Positions 47,982 through 59,100 of a DNA stretch of 64,000 bases are shown here, in pieces. Below the pieces are notes generated by a model. It saw only the letters and a program-made list of their open reading frames with translations. It had not been told where the DNA came from and searched no databases. The DNA comes from Meandrina meandrites (Eukaryota > Cnidaria > Anthozoa > Scleractinia > Meandrinidae). The stretch covers positions 43,453,804-43,517,803 of the forward strand of contig OY855904.1 in assembly GCA_963693305.1 (NCBI GenBank), given 5' to 3'. The position numbers were made by a program, and so were the translations under genes. Position 1 is the first letter of the stretch; the number at the start of each line of letters is the position of its first letter.

Positions 47982-49173
47982 GTTGATGGTGAAGAACTGT
48001 GCAGTGTGTCAAGCAGTGCGGAAAGCCCCGCCCAGTGCACCGTTGTACCCATGGAGGTGGCCTGCCCGAGTGTGGCAAAGAGTACACATTGATTTTGCAG
48101 AGAAGGATGGCAACTACTTCCTTGGGTTGATTGACAGCCATTCCAAGTGGATAGAGGTGGCACACATGAGATCCACAACAGCTCAGAGCACAATTGATCA
48201 AATGAGACTTTGGTTTGCAGCATATGGATTGCCAGAAGAAATTGTTTCAGATAACGGGCCACGATTCATTTCCCAGGAATTCACAGATTTCCTTAAGAAG
48301 AATGGAGTTAAACAAACACTGGTACCTCCGTACCATCCATCGTCTAATGGGGCAGCAGAACGTACAGTGCAAATCCTGAAGCAAGCGTTACGGAAACATG
48401 CTGAAAGTGTGAGAAGAGGTGGTAAGAAGCGTTCAATGAAACATCAACTAACCAATTGTTTGTTCCAGTACAGAAACACTCCTCATTCAGTGATTGGAGT
48501 AACACCATCGGAACTGTTTCTGAAGCGCAAGCCACGTACCAAATTCAGTGTGCTACTGCCCAACTTAGAAGACCATATACAGAATCAGCAAGGCCGACAG
48601 CAGCGCCAGCATGATAAGAGTAATGTCAAGATGCGAGAACTGTCCCCACGTGACTCTGTGAATGTGCGAAATACCCGGGGAGGAGTGGAGAAGTGGGTTC
48701 CAGGAATAGTGATGAGACGGCTTGGACCATTGACCTACTTGGTGAGAGTTGGTCGTCAACTGCGCTATGTCCACATTGATCACCTCTTGCAGACAGAGCG
48801 TTTGAACTCTGAGGAGGCCTTTGATGAAGTGGTTCCTGAGGAGTCGTCGGTTCCAATGGCGGTTCCAGTGTCAGTACCAAGCACTCCACCAACATCACCG
48901 AGAACCAGTGTTTCAGAGTCACCTGTGGAACAAACTGCTCAGACTCCAAACTCTGTTGCAGAACGAGTTCCAAAGTCCCCAACTCGGAACTTACCAGCAG
49001 CTCAAGAGCCAGTTCCTAAGTCTCCGACGCAGAGCCCTGTAGCACCATCAGAGAGTGAACCACCACCTCAGACGCAGCACCAAAGTGAGACATTTTCAGG
49101 GAACTCGCCCATGAGAGCTGAGCGCAGATACCCAGCCAGAGAGAGAAAAGCCCCAGATAGGCTTAACTTGTGA
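47965..49173 (+). CDS. Integrase C-terminal part, out of frame with Gag-Pol
   Basis: 402 codons in the +1 frame relative to Gag-Pol. Begins with the CxxC half of the zinc finger (NCAVC), then the DDE core (HIDFAE, VSDNGPRF, and Glu in NGAAERTV), and a Pro/Ser-rich C-terminus. At ~47,961-47,966 roughly eight residues expected between HxxxH and CxxC are missing and the frame changes, so a small deletion truncates the polyprotein here. It is therefore part of one broken gene rather than an independent gene; the first Met is probably not a real start. Confidence 0.85.
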   Translation: MDAEIELMVKNCAVCQAVRKAPPSAPLYPWRWPARVWQRVHIDFAEKDGNYFLGLIDSHSKWIEVAHMRSTTAQSTIDQMRLWFAAYGLPEEIVSDNGPRFISQEFTDFLKKNGVKQTLVPPYHPSSNGAAERTVQILKQALRKHAESVRRGGKKRSMKHQLTNCLFQYRNTPHSVIGVTPSELFLKRKPRTKFSVLLPNLEDHIQNQQGRQQRQHDKSNVKMRELSPRDSVNVRNTRGGVEKWVPGIVMRRLGPLTYLVRVGRQLRYVHIDHLLQTERLNSEEAFDEVVPEESSVPMAVPVSVPSTPPTSPRTSVSESPVEQTAQTPNSVAERVPKSPTRNLPAAQEPVPKSPTQSPVAPSESEPPPQTQHQSETFSGNSPMRAERRYPARERKAPDRLNL

Positions 49174-49300
49174 CATTAACAACATTCTAAGTCTAGGGAC
49201 AGAATGTACTCTCAGTGGAGACATTTAGTTGATATTAGAAACTTTAAGTTGTTTTATTTGCATGTATTCTTGTGCTGCTTGGTTTTGAGACAAACATATT

Positions 49301-49314
49301 AGAAGGGGAGGAAG
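49301..49314 (+). promoter_or_regulatory. Polypurine tract
   Basis: AGAAGGGGAGGAAG immediately before the 3' LTR, as expected for plus-strand priming. Confidence 0.85.
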
Positions 49315-49475
49315 TGTCATGTATTGTCAGCAGTTGCTGAGCATGCGCAATAAAGGGGTGGACCTCGTTCTTGGAACGGGTTCGCCATGTTGAAATGTAT
49401 TTTGATATAGTGTTGTTTGTATCCTGAGAATTCAGACCTTTCAGAAACCATCGGAGGGTTTCTTGATATTCAACA
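49315..49475 (+). repeat. 3' LTR
   Basis: 161 bp, identical to the 5' LTR except for 12 extra bases after GACCTCGTTC (TTGGAACGGGTT) and one extra T in GTGTTGTTTG. Confidence 0.95.
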
Positions 49476-50238
49476 AAAATGACCATTATTCATCGTCAAC
49501 ACAAAGAAATGTAGTCGCCAAAATGGCGACTAAACCAGAATTTTTAGTCGCCAAGGGTGAAATGTTAGTCGCATTGGCGACCGTATCGGTCGCAATTTCG
49601 AGCCCAGTGTCATTGTTTTTGAAAATTTCCCCGGGGTTTCCCGGGGGTATTTTAGGTCAGGCAAATTTGAGGTAAAGTCCCTGGGGGTCTGGGCATAAAA
49701 TCATCGCAAAGCTGCAGTAATTCCCCCGCTATTGCCCGACGAAGTCCCCGCATGTCGCGGGGGTGGGGGGGGGGGGGGGGGGGGCGGAGGAAACAAATGA
49801 CTAGTGCATTAAGCAAGTGAAAGGACTATTGTTATGAACTTGATAATACAGCAAAAACATGGTATTTTAGTATGGAGACCGTTTTCGAAAGTGATTATAA
49901 GAAAATTTTACACTGTTTCGAGGAAACCTACGTACGGCAAATGCAAGATACCACTTTCCTTTAACAAAATCCGTTTTAATTTTGAAAATTTATGAACTGT
50001 AACCAATATTGTTTTGAGTTTGAAAACTGCTGGTTAGAGTTGCGTTCGAAAATGGCGCTTCGTGAGCAAGCGAGCTATTGTTCTAAGTCCAAGAGTGAAT
50101 AACAATGATTGCTAAGACTAACACAATACCCATTCAATAAAACCACTCAGTTGTAAAAAAGTTCACAATTGCCGCGCAATTTTACAACCGATCAACATGC
50201 ACCATCTGATTTATTCGAACTGCCGGTAACATCGCGCA

Positions 50239-50423
50239 ATGAACAAGGAAAACATGGAAAACGTCAGTAATCGGGAGCTTTTTTCCGAGCTCTTCGAAAC
50301 CCCAATCCATTCATTACTTATTCGCATGATCCCTCCATTTGTTAACGAAGACAGCCCAATGTTTTATCTTCATATAAACGGCGATGCCATCTGGAAATAG
50401 CAAGAAGTTTACAGCCGTCCGAG
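50239..50423 (+). other. Candidate first exon or small ORF, uncertain
   Basis: ATG 50,239 opens a 53-codon frame ending TAG 50,400 (MNKENMENVSNRELFSELFE start). A second ATG in another frame (MPSGNSKKFTAVR) reaches a strong donor GAG|GTAAGTG at 50,424. Amino-acid composition is protein-like, but there is no known domain. Confidence 0.25.
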
Positions 50424-50475
50424 GTAAGTGTTTGGCATTCTTTAACAAAGCCTCTTGCCTCTTGGCTACAAACTG

Positions 50476-50787
50476 ATGGAGTCATCGAGAGACCGTGTTG
50501 GCGTCGTAGTCGCCTCGAGTATCAGGCGCTTCTCGCAAAACATTCAAGCTATCACAAGTGATGAAAGAAGAAAACGAATGAAAGCAGTGACGTGGATAAA
50601 GGTGGCAATAAAACCAGATGAGATCCAGTGTACCCCAAACATAATGGTGGAGGTCAACAAATGTTGTGCAAACGTGGACGAGAAGGCGGCCGATTTGCAT
50701 GAAGAGATCCGTCGTGAGCTTACCCACTCTGGAAATGAAAATGTTGGCAAGAAGCAGCAGAACAGACATTTATCACAAATACAGTAA
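50476..50787 (+). CDS. Hypothetical open frame or exon, unrecognised
   Basis: 103 codons from ATG 50,476, with a helical, charged composition (SDERRKRMKAVTWIKVAIKP; DEKAADLHEEIRREL). It ends at CAG TAA, but ACA|GTAAGT at 50,784 is an equally good splice donor, so it may be an exon. No family recognised and no promoter visible. Confidence 0.3.
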   Translation: MESSRDRVGVVVASSIRRFSQNIQAITSDERRKRMKAVTWIKVAIKPDEIQCTPNIMVEVNKCCANVDEKAADLHEEIRRELTHSGNENVGKKQQNRHLSQIQ

Positions 50788-50923
50788 GTTATATTAACTT
50801 GTTATCGCTAAAAACATGTTTGGCTTCAACTTTGAAAACGTTGCTCGGTTTCACTGTGGAGCTCAAACTAAGTAAGTCAGACCTTGCCTTTCCAACCAAG
50901 CTCAATTCTAAGTACCCTTTCTA

Positions 50924-50991
50924 AAAGACGTTCGCTTCTCGTTTCCGGTTTGGCAGTAGACCAGGCTTGACTTGTAGGCAAGTCTAAGTTC
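50924..50991 (+). repeat. Dispersed repeat copy B
   Basis: AAAGACGTTCGCTTCTCGTT..CCGG..GGCAGTAGACC and GTAGGCAAGTCTAAGT match 22,592-22,685 in the same orientation. Confidence 0.6.
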
Positions 50992-52001
50992 TAAGCTACG
51001 AGTTAAACTATTGCTTTCATGTGTAATAGACGATACCTGTCGATAACGGCTTATGTGTCAAGATATACGTACACTAAGTAATTATTTTAGTAGCGATTAT
51101 TATTATATGGCCGTGTCTCACAAGGACTGGGAACTACCAAATTAGCGAATTTGATTGGCTGAAATCTATATTGACCGTCGTCTAGATTTTCCCATCTAGA
51201 CCGGTTGCACTTACGCTGAGAAATTTGCAAGTAAAAAATTCAAAATCACTGACTTGTTTTTGCTAAAAAATAATAAATGGAAGCACCAAACAACGGTTAA
51301 TTAACGTTTTTACCTGACAGTTGAAAATTAGACTAGAACGTGAGCGTTAACGATCTAAAACTGACCCCATCTACTAGGGAAAGACTATTTTCTCACCAAG
51401 GATAGAAAGAAATATCACTTAGAAAAGTTGTTGTTATAAAAACTATTCACAGTTTATGTAAGTTCGTTATCTTGGATGATGACTCTAAAGTATTATCAAA
51501 GGCAAAACAGTTAACGCAGGATGTGTCATTCCGCGAAGGTATCGAGAAACTGGTCGCCCCTCCCTCCCACCTCTCTCGTTGTCAAGCAAATCCAAAAAGA
51601 AATCAAACATGATGGTAAAAGCCAATGTTGCTTGAGGTATGTACCGATGTTAAATGCAATCGAACACGAGCTGCTTGCGACTTACCTGTAGTGTACCAGT
51701 TATATGCCTAGATACAGTACAATTACTGCCGTATACTCGCTGAAATACTACAAGCCAATGAAATACTTATATAGCTTAAGATGTTTAAGACAACCGGAGC
51801 TGATGCAGCAAGCCTCGTGTACAGGTCATACAAGCAAAATGCAAGCATGTTCTATCATTACTGCAACCTACATGGCCGTAGTGGCTGTAGGTTACAATTC
51901 GGAATTGCATCAGTCTGCCAACATGTCTGACTGATGCCTACCCACAAAGGACGCAATGTATGTATGTAGCAAAGCACACACAAAAAAAACACGTGTCACT
52001 A

Positions 52002-52195
52002 AGGGCGCGTTCGTTTGGGAATATTCTGGAATAAGAATATATTCTGGAATATATTCCGGCTATCCTGCTCCAGGGAGCACAATAGCCGGAATGGAAATCC
52101 AAGTATTCCGGAATAGGAAGAGCAGCCAAAACGAACGCTAACTTGCATTATTCCAATTATTCTTATTCCGGATTGATCCCAAACGAACGCGCCCT
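52002..52195. mobile_element. 194-bp MITE with GGGCGCGTTCGTTTGGGA ends
   Basis: Inverted termini AGGGCGCGTTCGTTTGGGA and TCCCAAACGAACGCGCCCT. The interior is rich in AATATTCTGGAATA / TATTCCGGAATA palindromes. Such ends recall hAT-type MITEs; no matching 8-bp flank found, so the superfamily is open. Confidence 0.7.
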
Positions 52196-52656
52196 ACGTA
52201 GCTGGTTTTGGATGGCGCAAACGTTTTTCAAAGAATCAACAGGCATAGTAATGCAAAACCAACGCAAATACTTATTGCTTTCGACGTTCTAGTGAAAGCC
52301 ACTCTACAACGAGGTATTGTCCATTTATCGACAATTTAACATCTAAAAGGATAACGGTCAGTGTCTGGAAACAGTTAAAATATTAACACTACAAAAGAGA
52401 AAATTACCAAAACAATAATAGGATGCTAAAGAACACTAATACTGCAGAAATATATATTATAAAAAAATTCATCTAAAAGCTCGAAATTAAGGTGAGCTGC
52501 TTGTCAAAACACGGTTACCAATAGCACCGGCACTAACGAACAAAAAAAAAAAGAGTGCATGACATCCGAATGTCCTCTAGAGATGAATAAACAACTACTA
52601 ACATGCAGCTACTGAAAGTTCGAGGATCCCTGTGCCAAACACGCATGATGCAATTC
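52196..52656. other. Intergenic, nothing recognised
   Basis: AT-rich sequence between the MITE and the 3' end of the pseudogene; presumably includes its former 3' UTR. Confidence 0.4.
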
Positions 52657-54187
52657 CTAGTCCTCGATATCCTTTATTGCCATTAGAATAGTTTCTTCGA
52701 CTAAATCAGCATATTTCTGGGCTGTGACATCGTTTACAATGTTGCTGTAGTAAATGATTGTCAAAAACAACTTGCCGTTGAATGTAACTACGTTAATACC
52801 AAAGATAGTTCCGCGTGAGTGACCCGCTGAACAGCCAAACCTGGCTCGGAGGATGACGTCATCATAACCAGGAGATCTATCTAGAAACTTAGCATGGCAA
52901 AGGTTAGTGAAGTATATCAGCTTGTCACCGCGTTGACCAGACCGATCACTTTCAGCCTTGGTCATTTCACTCATCATGTCGAGTCGAATCATTCCTGCAA
53001 ACATCGGCCACATTTTCACTATTTTATCTTTGTTCAACCTCGCATGGAGGTCACTTGAAGCTTGTCTAGCCATGCTCCAGAATTTGTTTGCATCGGGTGA
53101 TGACATAAACAGGTTTTTACACGGCAGGAATAAAACGTACAATCCGGCATAGTCATCTGGTATTTTGGAGTTCAGAAATGGCCTGATATTGACTGTAACA
53201 TTGGACGCTATTTCCCCCTCCTGCTTAGCATGGTAACCATGGCAACACCAGCAGCTGTCTGGAGAGCCCCCTGAACAGTGGTTTGGTGCTCTTTACACAT
53301 CTTCAACAAACGTGATGTCTCTACTTTTGAAAACTCCTTGGCAATCACCTTTGTTCTTGGTTGAATGTTAGGATTTCTTTGGGTTTCTACGCCATATTTT
53401 GTGGTAAAAGCATTGCCTCCATACATTCTGCTCATCATGAATTCAGGAAATCCAGGTATTACCCACAGCATTTCAAGCACTAGTTGCATCACGTGGTGGT
53501 ACCATTTAGGTTGGGTCACTTCATCCATGTAAAAATCCATTGGCGGTAGCATAGCCATTGATCTCACTTCAGGTTCCTCGTTGTTAATCAATTTGTCCAA
53601 ATATTTCATGAACTCTGCAAACATTCTGAGATAGGACTGTCCATCTATTTCAATGTGATGGAAGCCAAATACGCAAATGCACTCGTGAGGGTATGATGTT
53701 ATTCCCTGGTTGTCTTCTTCTGTATCTGGCTCATATCTAGCATTGGGCAGAAATGTCACTCTCCAAAGGGGACCATCCTCGCCATCAAATTTCTCCAACA
53801 AACTATCCTCCATAACAGTATTACAGTCTTTGGTATCAAGTTCGCGTAGGTCTACAGCGACATTGTCCATTTTCTGCAGATGGTAATCTCCATCTTGGTC
53901 CTTTTTGGTGCACATGCGCAGCATTGGGTGTCTGTTCGTGAGCAGCTCCATTGCCTTTCTTACCACTGGTCCTGTGATTGGCTTCTTGGACCTCAGAACC
54001 AGAGTGTAGCAAGAATAATAAATCCATCTGTGTCATTACCATGTCTCGACCACTTCTCCATAACACCAAGGGGACGTCCGTTGTCATGGGAATACTGTTT
54101 TTGGAAAGGTGTTCTCCTGCCACCCAATTTTCTCTACAGTATCGTCAACAGTATTGCTACAACTCCACAGCATATAGCATAGTCCAT
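52657..54187 (-). pseudogene. Condensation / acyltransferase-like protein (HHxxxDG superfamily), disabled
   Basis: Minus-strand relic, intronless as far as seen. From ATG 54,187: a hydrophobic N-terminus (MDYAICCGVVAILLTIL) likely to be a signal anchor, then an in-frame TAG at 54,134-54,136, then RPLGVMEKWS.. in the same frame until ~54,000, where it shifts to the frame carrying PVVRKAMELLTNRHPMLRM, FHHIEIDG (catalytic HHxxxDG, 53,640-53,660) and EFSKVETSRLL. A second shift occurs at a 5-C run (53,214-53,218), and the third frame carries NVTVNIRPFL, FLPCKN, FTNLCHAKFLD and ends TAG at 52,657. Both shifts fit 1-nt losses. The superfamily includes NRPS condensation domains and alcohol O-acetyltransferases, which move acyl groups; the substrate cannot be told. 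The homopolymer shift could be an assembly error; stop plus two shifts together favour a pseudogene. Confidence 0.82.
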
Positions 54188-54189
54188 CG

Positions 54190-55770
54190 TGTTGCCACGA
54201 GTTTCTGAAATGACATAACAACGATATCTAGAATATGTCGTTCAAAACATCAAAATTTGGTGCTATTCAGCTATAAATCCGAATCCGTTTCTTCCCATAC
54301 AAACCTGTATAAATACAAACCGCTTTAACATCTTCATATGCATGCCACAAGGCTAGAGTCACGTGTCGCGTATTCAAACAATCTAATATGTTATTATAAC
54401 TCCTCCAGGGTTAGCTTCAGCCACCTGTGCTTTGCTTTGAGATATTTTGGAGATTTGGATATAATTATTGCAGTACTTCAGACGATGAAAACGAGTATTT
54501 TTATTAGCAGTAAAAAAAAAAATTATAGTAATGGAAAGCGTACAAAGCATTGTGAGTGTTAATTCTGTTGGCGAAATTCTATAGTTTTGCGGCCTTTACT
54601 TGGGGTAAAGGGCATAGAACGAGATATCAGAATGGAATGTACCAAAAAGCAAAATTATTTATAATTAAGGCACTACAGAGCATTGTTTTAGAATGCAAAC
54701 TACTAAACTTCTTAACAACTATATAACAGAAATGACGGGAAATATCATTTTTTAGCATCTAAGTTTCAAAATTTTCTGGTGAAACATGCCCCCAGACCCC
54801 CTACAGAAAGGAACAGTGAAAACACGAATGCACCCTTGGCTTCATATCTTTCATCCCTTACCAACTTGATTGTAATTAGCTATGTTACACGAAGTTAATA
54901 TTTTTGAAATAATTTGACGACAGAAATCAGAGAGTATAACGTTACATCGGTTTCTGGCCTAATTCCCCGCTAGAAAAGTCCCCAGTTTGTAAATTAAAGT
55001 AGACTTCGCTGACAGGGAGCCGGAACAAACACTACACAATGCGCAACCACCTTGTAGGCGGAAAGCAGCAGAAACTGGTCAGAAGTTATTTTGAAAACTG
55101 GATGAAAACAATGAAAAATGAATCATGAATATAGAATGAAATTGATAAATGAATAATGAATTATTGAGGTAAAAAGAGGTAGGAATAATGAATATCCAAA
55201 GTCCAATGATTCAGCTTCCACACCCCGAGTGTACTAAGTGAGGACGGCTATGTTATGTCTCGAGCTCTTGCATTGGGGTTGTAAATATGATGGCACACAA
55301 ATGCATGATAGATGGCGAAACAGTGGCCCATAATACTTGTTTGTCTTGGCCAGATTTTTTAGCCCTACCACTTTAAAATGGTCTCCGCGGTCCCTGACAA
55401 AACTGTATAATAGAGCATGGTATTCTTATTAACAATTATAAACCACGACATACATCTTAGACAAACACTGCGCGAAAAACTCGTTACTTGATTAAAGAAA
55501 GGATTGTATCCTTGCTGCTGAGACGTTTTCTATCATAAAAACGCGCTGAATGCCAACATCCGCTACTATAGCTAGCGATGAAGCGTTTTTATTTTCTTCT
55601 AGAGAGCCTGTTCACATGCTATTGTCGATGTTAGTCCCACGATATCCACATTAAAAGAATTTGAACGTTCTTTGTGAAAAACGCGTTCATCTTTTAATCA
55701 ATTAAAAGACTGCACATTTACAAGTTCGTAAAACAAAAGAAGCGAATACATACCTTCGTTTCTCGATTCG
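54190..55770. other. Intergenic, no gene seen
   Basis: About 1.6 kb AT-rich sequence with only short open frames; a GAATAATGAAT-rich stretch near 55,120-55,190. Nothing recognisable. Confidence 0.4.
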
Positions 55771-55774
55771 GGGT

Positions 55775-56105
55775 TCGCGGACTCCGTGATTCGCGGTCAG
55801 CGCGGAAACTTCGATTCGCGGTCAGCGCGATACGCGGTCAGCGGGATTGACAGACACAGCGATTCGCGGTCAGCGCGGTTCGCGGCCTCCGCGATTCGCG
55901 CTTCGCGTTCAGCACGATTCGCGGTCAGCCCGATTCGCGGTTAGCGCGATTCGCGGACTCCGCAATTCGCAGTCAGCGCGGATCGCGGTCACCCTGACTC
56001 GCGGTTAGCACGATTCGCAGACTCCCCGATTCGCGGTCAGCGCGATTCGCAGTCAAGGCAAATCCCGGTCGGCGTGATTCGCAGTCAGCGCTATTCGCCA
56101 TGAGT
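55775..56105 (+). repeat. 16-bp GC-rich minisatellite (GATTCGCGGTCAGCGC)
   Basis: About 20 diverged copies of GATTCGCGGTCAGCGC with variants such as GATTCGCGGACTCCGC. CpG-rich in an AT-rich neighbourhood. Runs directly into the 10/20-bp satellite at ~56,106. Inverse-orientation copies abut the 12-bp array at 37,648. Confidence 0.9.
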
Positions 56106-59100
56106 CAGCGCCGTGACTACACATGACTGTAATGGACTACAGCGGACAACACATGACTACACTGGACTACAGCGGAGTACACATGACTTCAATGGAGCAC
56201 ACTGGACTACACATGACTAAACTAGACTACACATCTACACTGGACTACACATGACTACACTGGACTACACATGACTACACTGGACTACGCATGACTACAC
56301 TTGACTACAGTAGACTACACATGACTACACTGGACTACACATGACTATAATGGACTACACTGGACTACAAATGACTTCACTGTGCTACACATGACTATAC
56401 TGGACTAAACATGACTACACTGAACTACAAATGAATACACATGACTGTAACGGACTACAGCGGACTACACATGACTACACTGGAGCACACTGGACTACAC
56501 ATGGCTAAAATGGACTTCACTTGACTACACTTAACTACACATGACTACACTGGAGCAAACTGGACTACACATGGTTATGGACTAAACATGACTGCACTGG
56601 ACTACACATGACTATACTGGACTACACTGGACTACACATGACAACACTGCACTAAACATGACTACACTGGACTACACTGGACTACACACGACTACACTGG
56701 ACTACACTGGACTACACATGACTAGACTGGACTACACATGACTACACTTGACTACACATGACTACAATGGACCACACATGACAACACTGGACTACCCATG
56801 ACTACAATGAACTGCACATGACTACATTGGACAACACTGGACGTACACGTGACTAAACTGGACTACATATGAATACAGTGGACTACACATGACTACACTG
56901 GACTACACATGACTACACTGGACTACACTTGACAACACATGACTACACTTGACAAAAGTTGACTACACATGACTAAAGTGGACTACACATGACTATAATG
57001 GACTACACTGGACTACAAATGACTTCACTGGACTACACATGACTACATTGGACTACACACGACTACAATGGACTACACATGACTACACTAGACAAGACTG
57101 GACTGTAATGGACCACAGCGGACTTACACATGACTAGCCTGCACTACACATGACTACACTTGACTACAGCGGACTACACATGACTACACTGGAGCACACT
57201 AAACGTCACATGACTAAAATGGACTTAACATGACTACACTGGACCACACATGACTACACTAGACTACTCGTCTACACATGACTACACTAGACTACTCGTC
57301 TACACTGGACTACACTGGACTACACATGATTACACTGGACTACACATGACTACAACGGACTACACTATAGCGGACTTACACATGACTACACTGCACTACA
57401 CATGACTACACTGGACTACAGCAGACTAGACATGACTACACTGGAGCACACTAGACGACACATGACTAAAATGGATTTCACATGACTACACTGGACTACA
57501 CATGACTACACTAGAATACACGTCTAAACTGAGCTACACATGATTACACTGCACTACACATGACTACAATGGTCTACACTGGAGTACACTTGACTACAAT
57601 GGACTACACTTGACTACACTGGACTACACATGGCTACAATGGACTTCACTTGACTACACTAGAGAACACATGACTTCAGTAGACTACACGTCTACACTGG
57701 ACTACACAAGACTACACAAGTGTAGTCCTGTGTAGTCCATGTGTAGTCCACACATGGACTACACATGACTACAATGGACTACACTGGAATACACATGTCT
57801 AAACTGGACTACAACTGACTACAATGGACATGAATACAATGGACTACAGAGGACTACACTGGACTATCCATGACTACAACGGACTACACATGACTACATT
57901 GGACTACACTGGACGTACACATGACCACACATGAATACAGTGGACTACACATGACTACACTGGGCTACACATGACTACACCGGACTACACATGACTACAC
58001 TGGACTACACATGACTACACTGGACTACAAAATGACTACACTGGACTACACTTGACTACAGTGGACGATACTGGACTACACATGATTACAATGGACTACA
58101 CATGACTACAATGGACTACACATTACTGCAATGGACTAGAGCGTACTACAAATGACTACACTGGACTACAGCGGACTAAACATGACTACACTGGACCACA
58201 CTGGACTAAACATGACTAAAATGGAGTTCACTTGACTACACTGGACAACACATGACTACAATGGACTTCAATGGACTACACTTGACTACACTGGACTACA
58301 CATGACTACACTGGACTACACATGACTACACTGGACTACACATGACTACACTGGAGTACACATGACTACACGTGATTACACATGACTACACTGGACTACA
58401 CATGACTACACTGGACTACACATGACTACACTGGACTACACATGACTACACTGGACTACACATGCTTAAAATGGACTGCACTGAACTACACATGTCTACA
58501 CTTGACTACAAATGACTACAATGGACATGACTACCATGGACTACACATGACTACACTGGACTATCCATGACTACAATGGACTACACATGAATACAGTGGA
58601 CTACACATGACTACACTGGACTACACATGACTACACTGGACTACACTTGACTACAGTTGATTACACATGACTACACTTGACTACAAACGACTTCACTGGA
58701 CTACACATGACTATACTCGACTACACAAGACTACACTGGACTACACATGACTGTAATGGACTACAGCGGGCTTACAAATGACTACACTGCACTACACATG
58801 ACTACACTGAACTACAGCGGACCACACATGATTACGCTGGAGCACACTGGACTGAAAATGATTAAAATGGACTTCACATGACTACACTCGACTGCACATG
58901 ACTACACTGGACTACACGTCTACACTGGACTACACATCACTACAATAGACTGCACATGACTACACTGGACTACACATGACTACCATGGACTACACTGGAC
59001 TACAAATGGACAGGACTGGACTACACTGGACTATACAAGACTACACTGGACTACACGTGACTACAATGGACTACACTGGACTACACGTGACTACACTGGA

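Larger units (their letters stand above)
44837..49475 (+). mobile_element. Ty3/gypsy LTR retrotransposon (4,639 bp), recent but defective
   Basis: LTRs 44,837-44,984 (148 bp) and 49,315-49,475 (161 bp), TG..CA ends, flanked by AAAAT (44,832-44,836; 49,476-49,480). PBS 44,986-45,001, PPT 49,301-49,314. The LTRs differ only by a 12-nt and a 1-nt indel, with no substitutions that I see, so insertion is recent. Domain order gag-PR-RT-RH-IN is that of Metaviridae-type elements. The coding region is broken within integrase and the RT active-site motif is altered. Confidence 0.95.
43655..49808. mobile_element. TIR DNA element with TTA target duplication, split by a gypsy insertion
   Basis: Ends TGCACTAGTCATTTGTTTCC (43,655-) and its inverse (to 49,808), flanked by TTA on both sides (43,652-43,654; 49,809-49,811). 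The match continues through the C-rich tract and CCCCCGCGACAT. A 3-bp TTA duplication fits PIF/Harbinger-type elements. Without the retrotransposon it would be ~1.5 kb, with no transposase. GTCGCCA..TGGCGAC hairpins occur near 44,430 and 49,512-49,590. Confidence 0.7.
49812..52001. other. Low-gene region with weak coding candidates
   Basis: Contains the short frames at 50,239-50,400 and 50,476-50,787, each noted separately, and a dispersed repeat at 50,924-50,991. Otherwise nothing recognised. Confidence 0.4.

Noticed and set aside
48821..49042. Extra frames overlapping integrase
   Set aside because: Shadows of the integrase C-terminal region in other frames.
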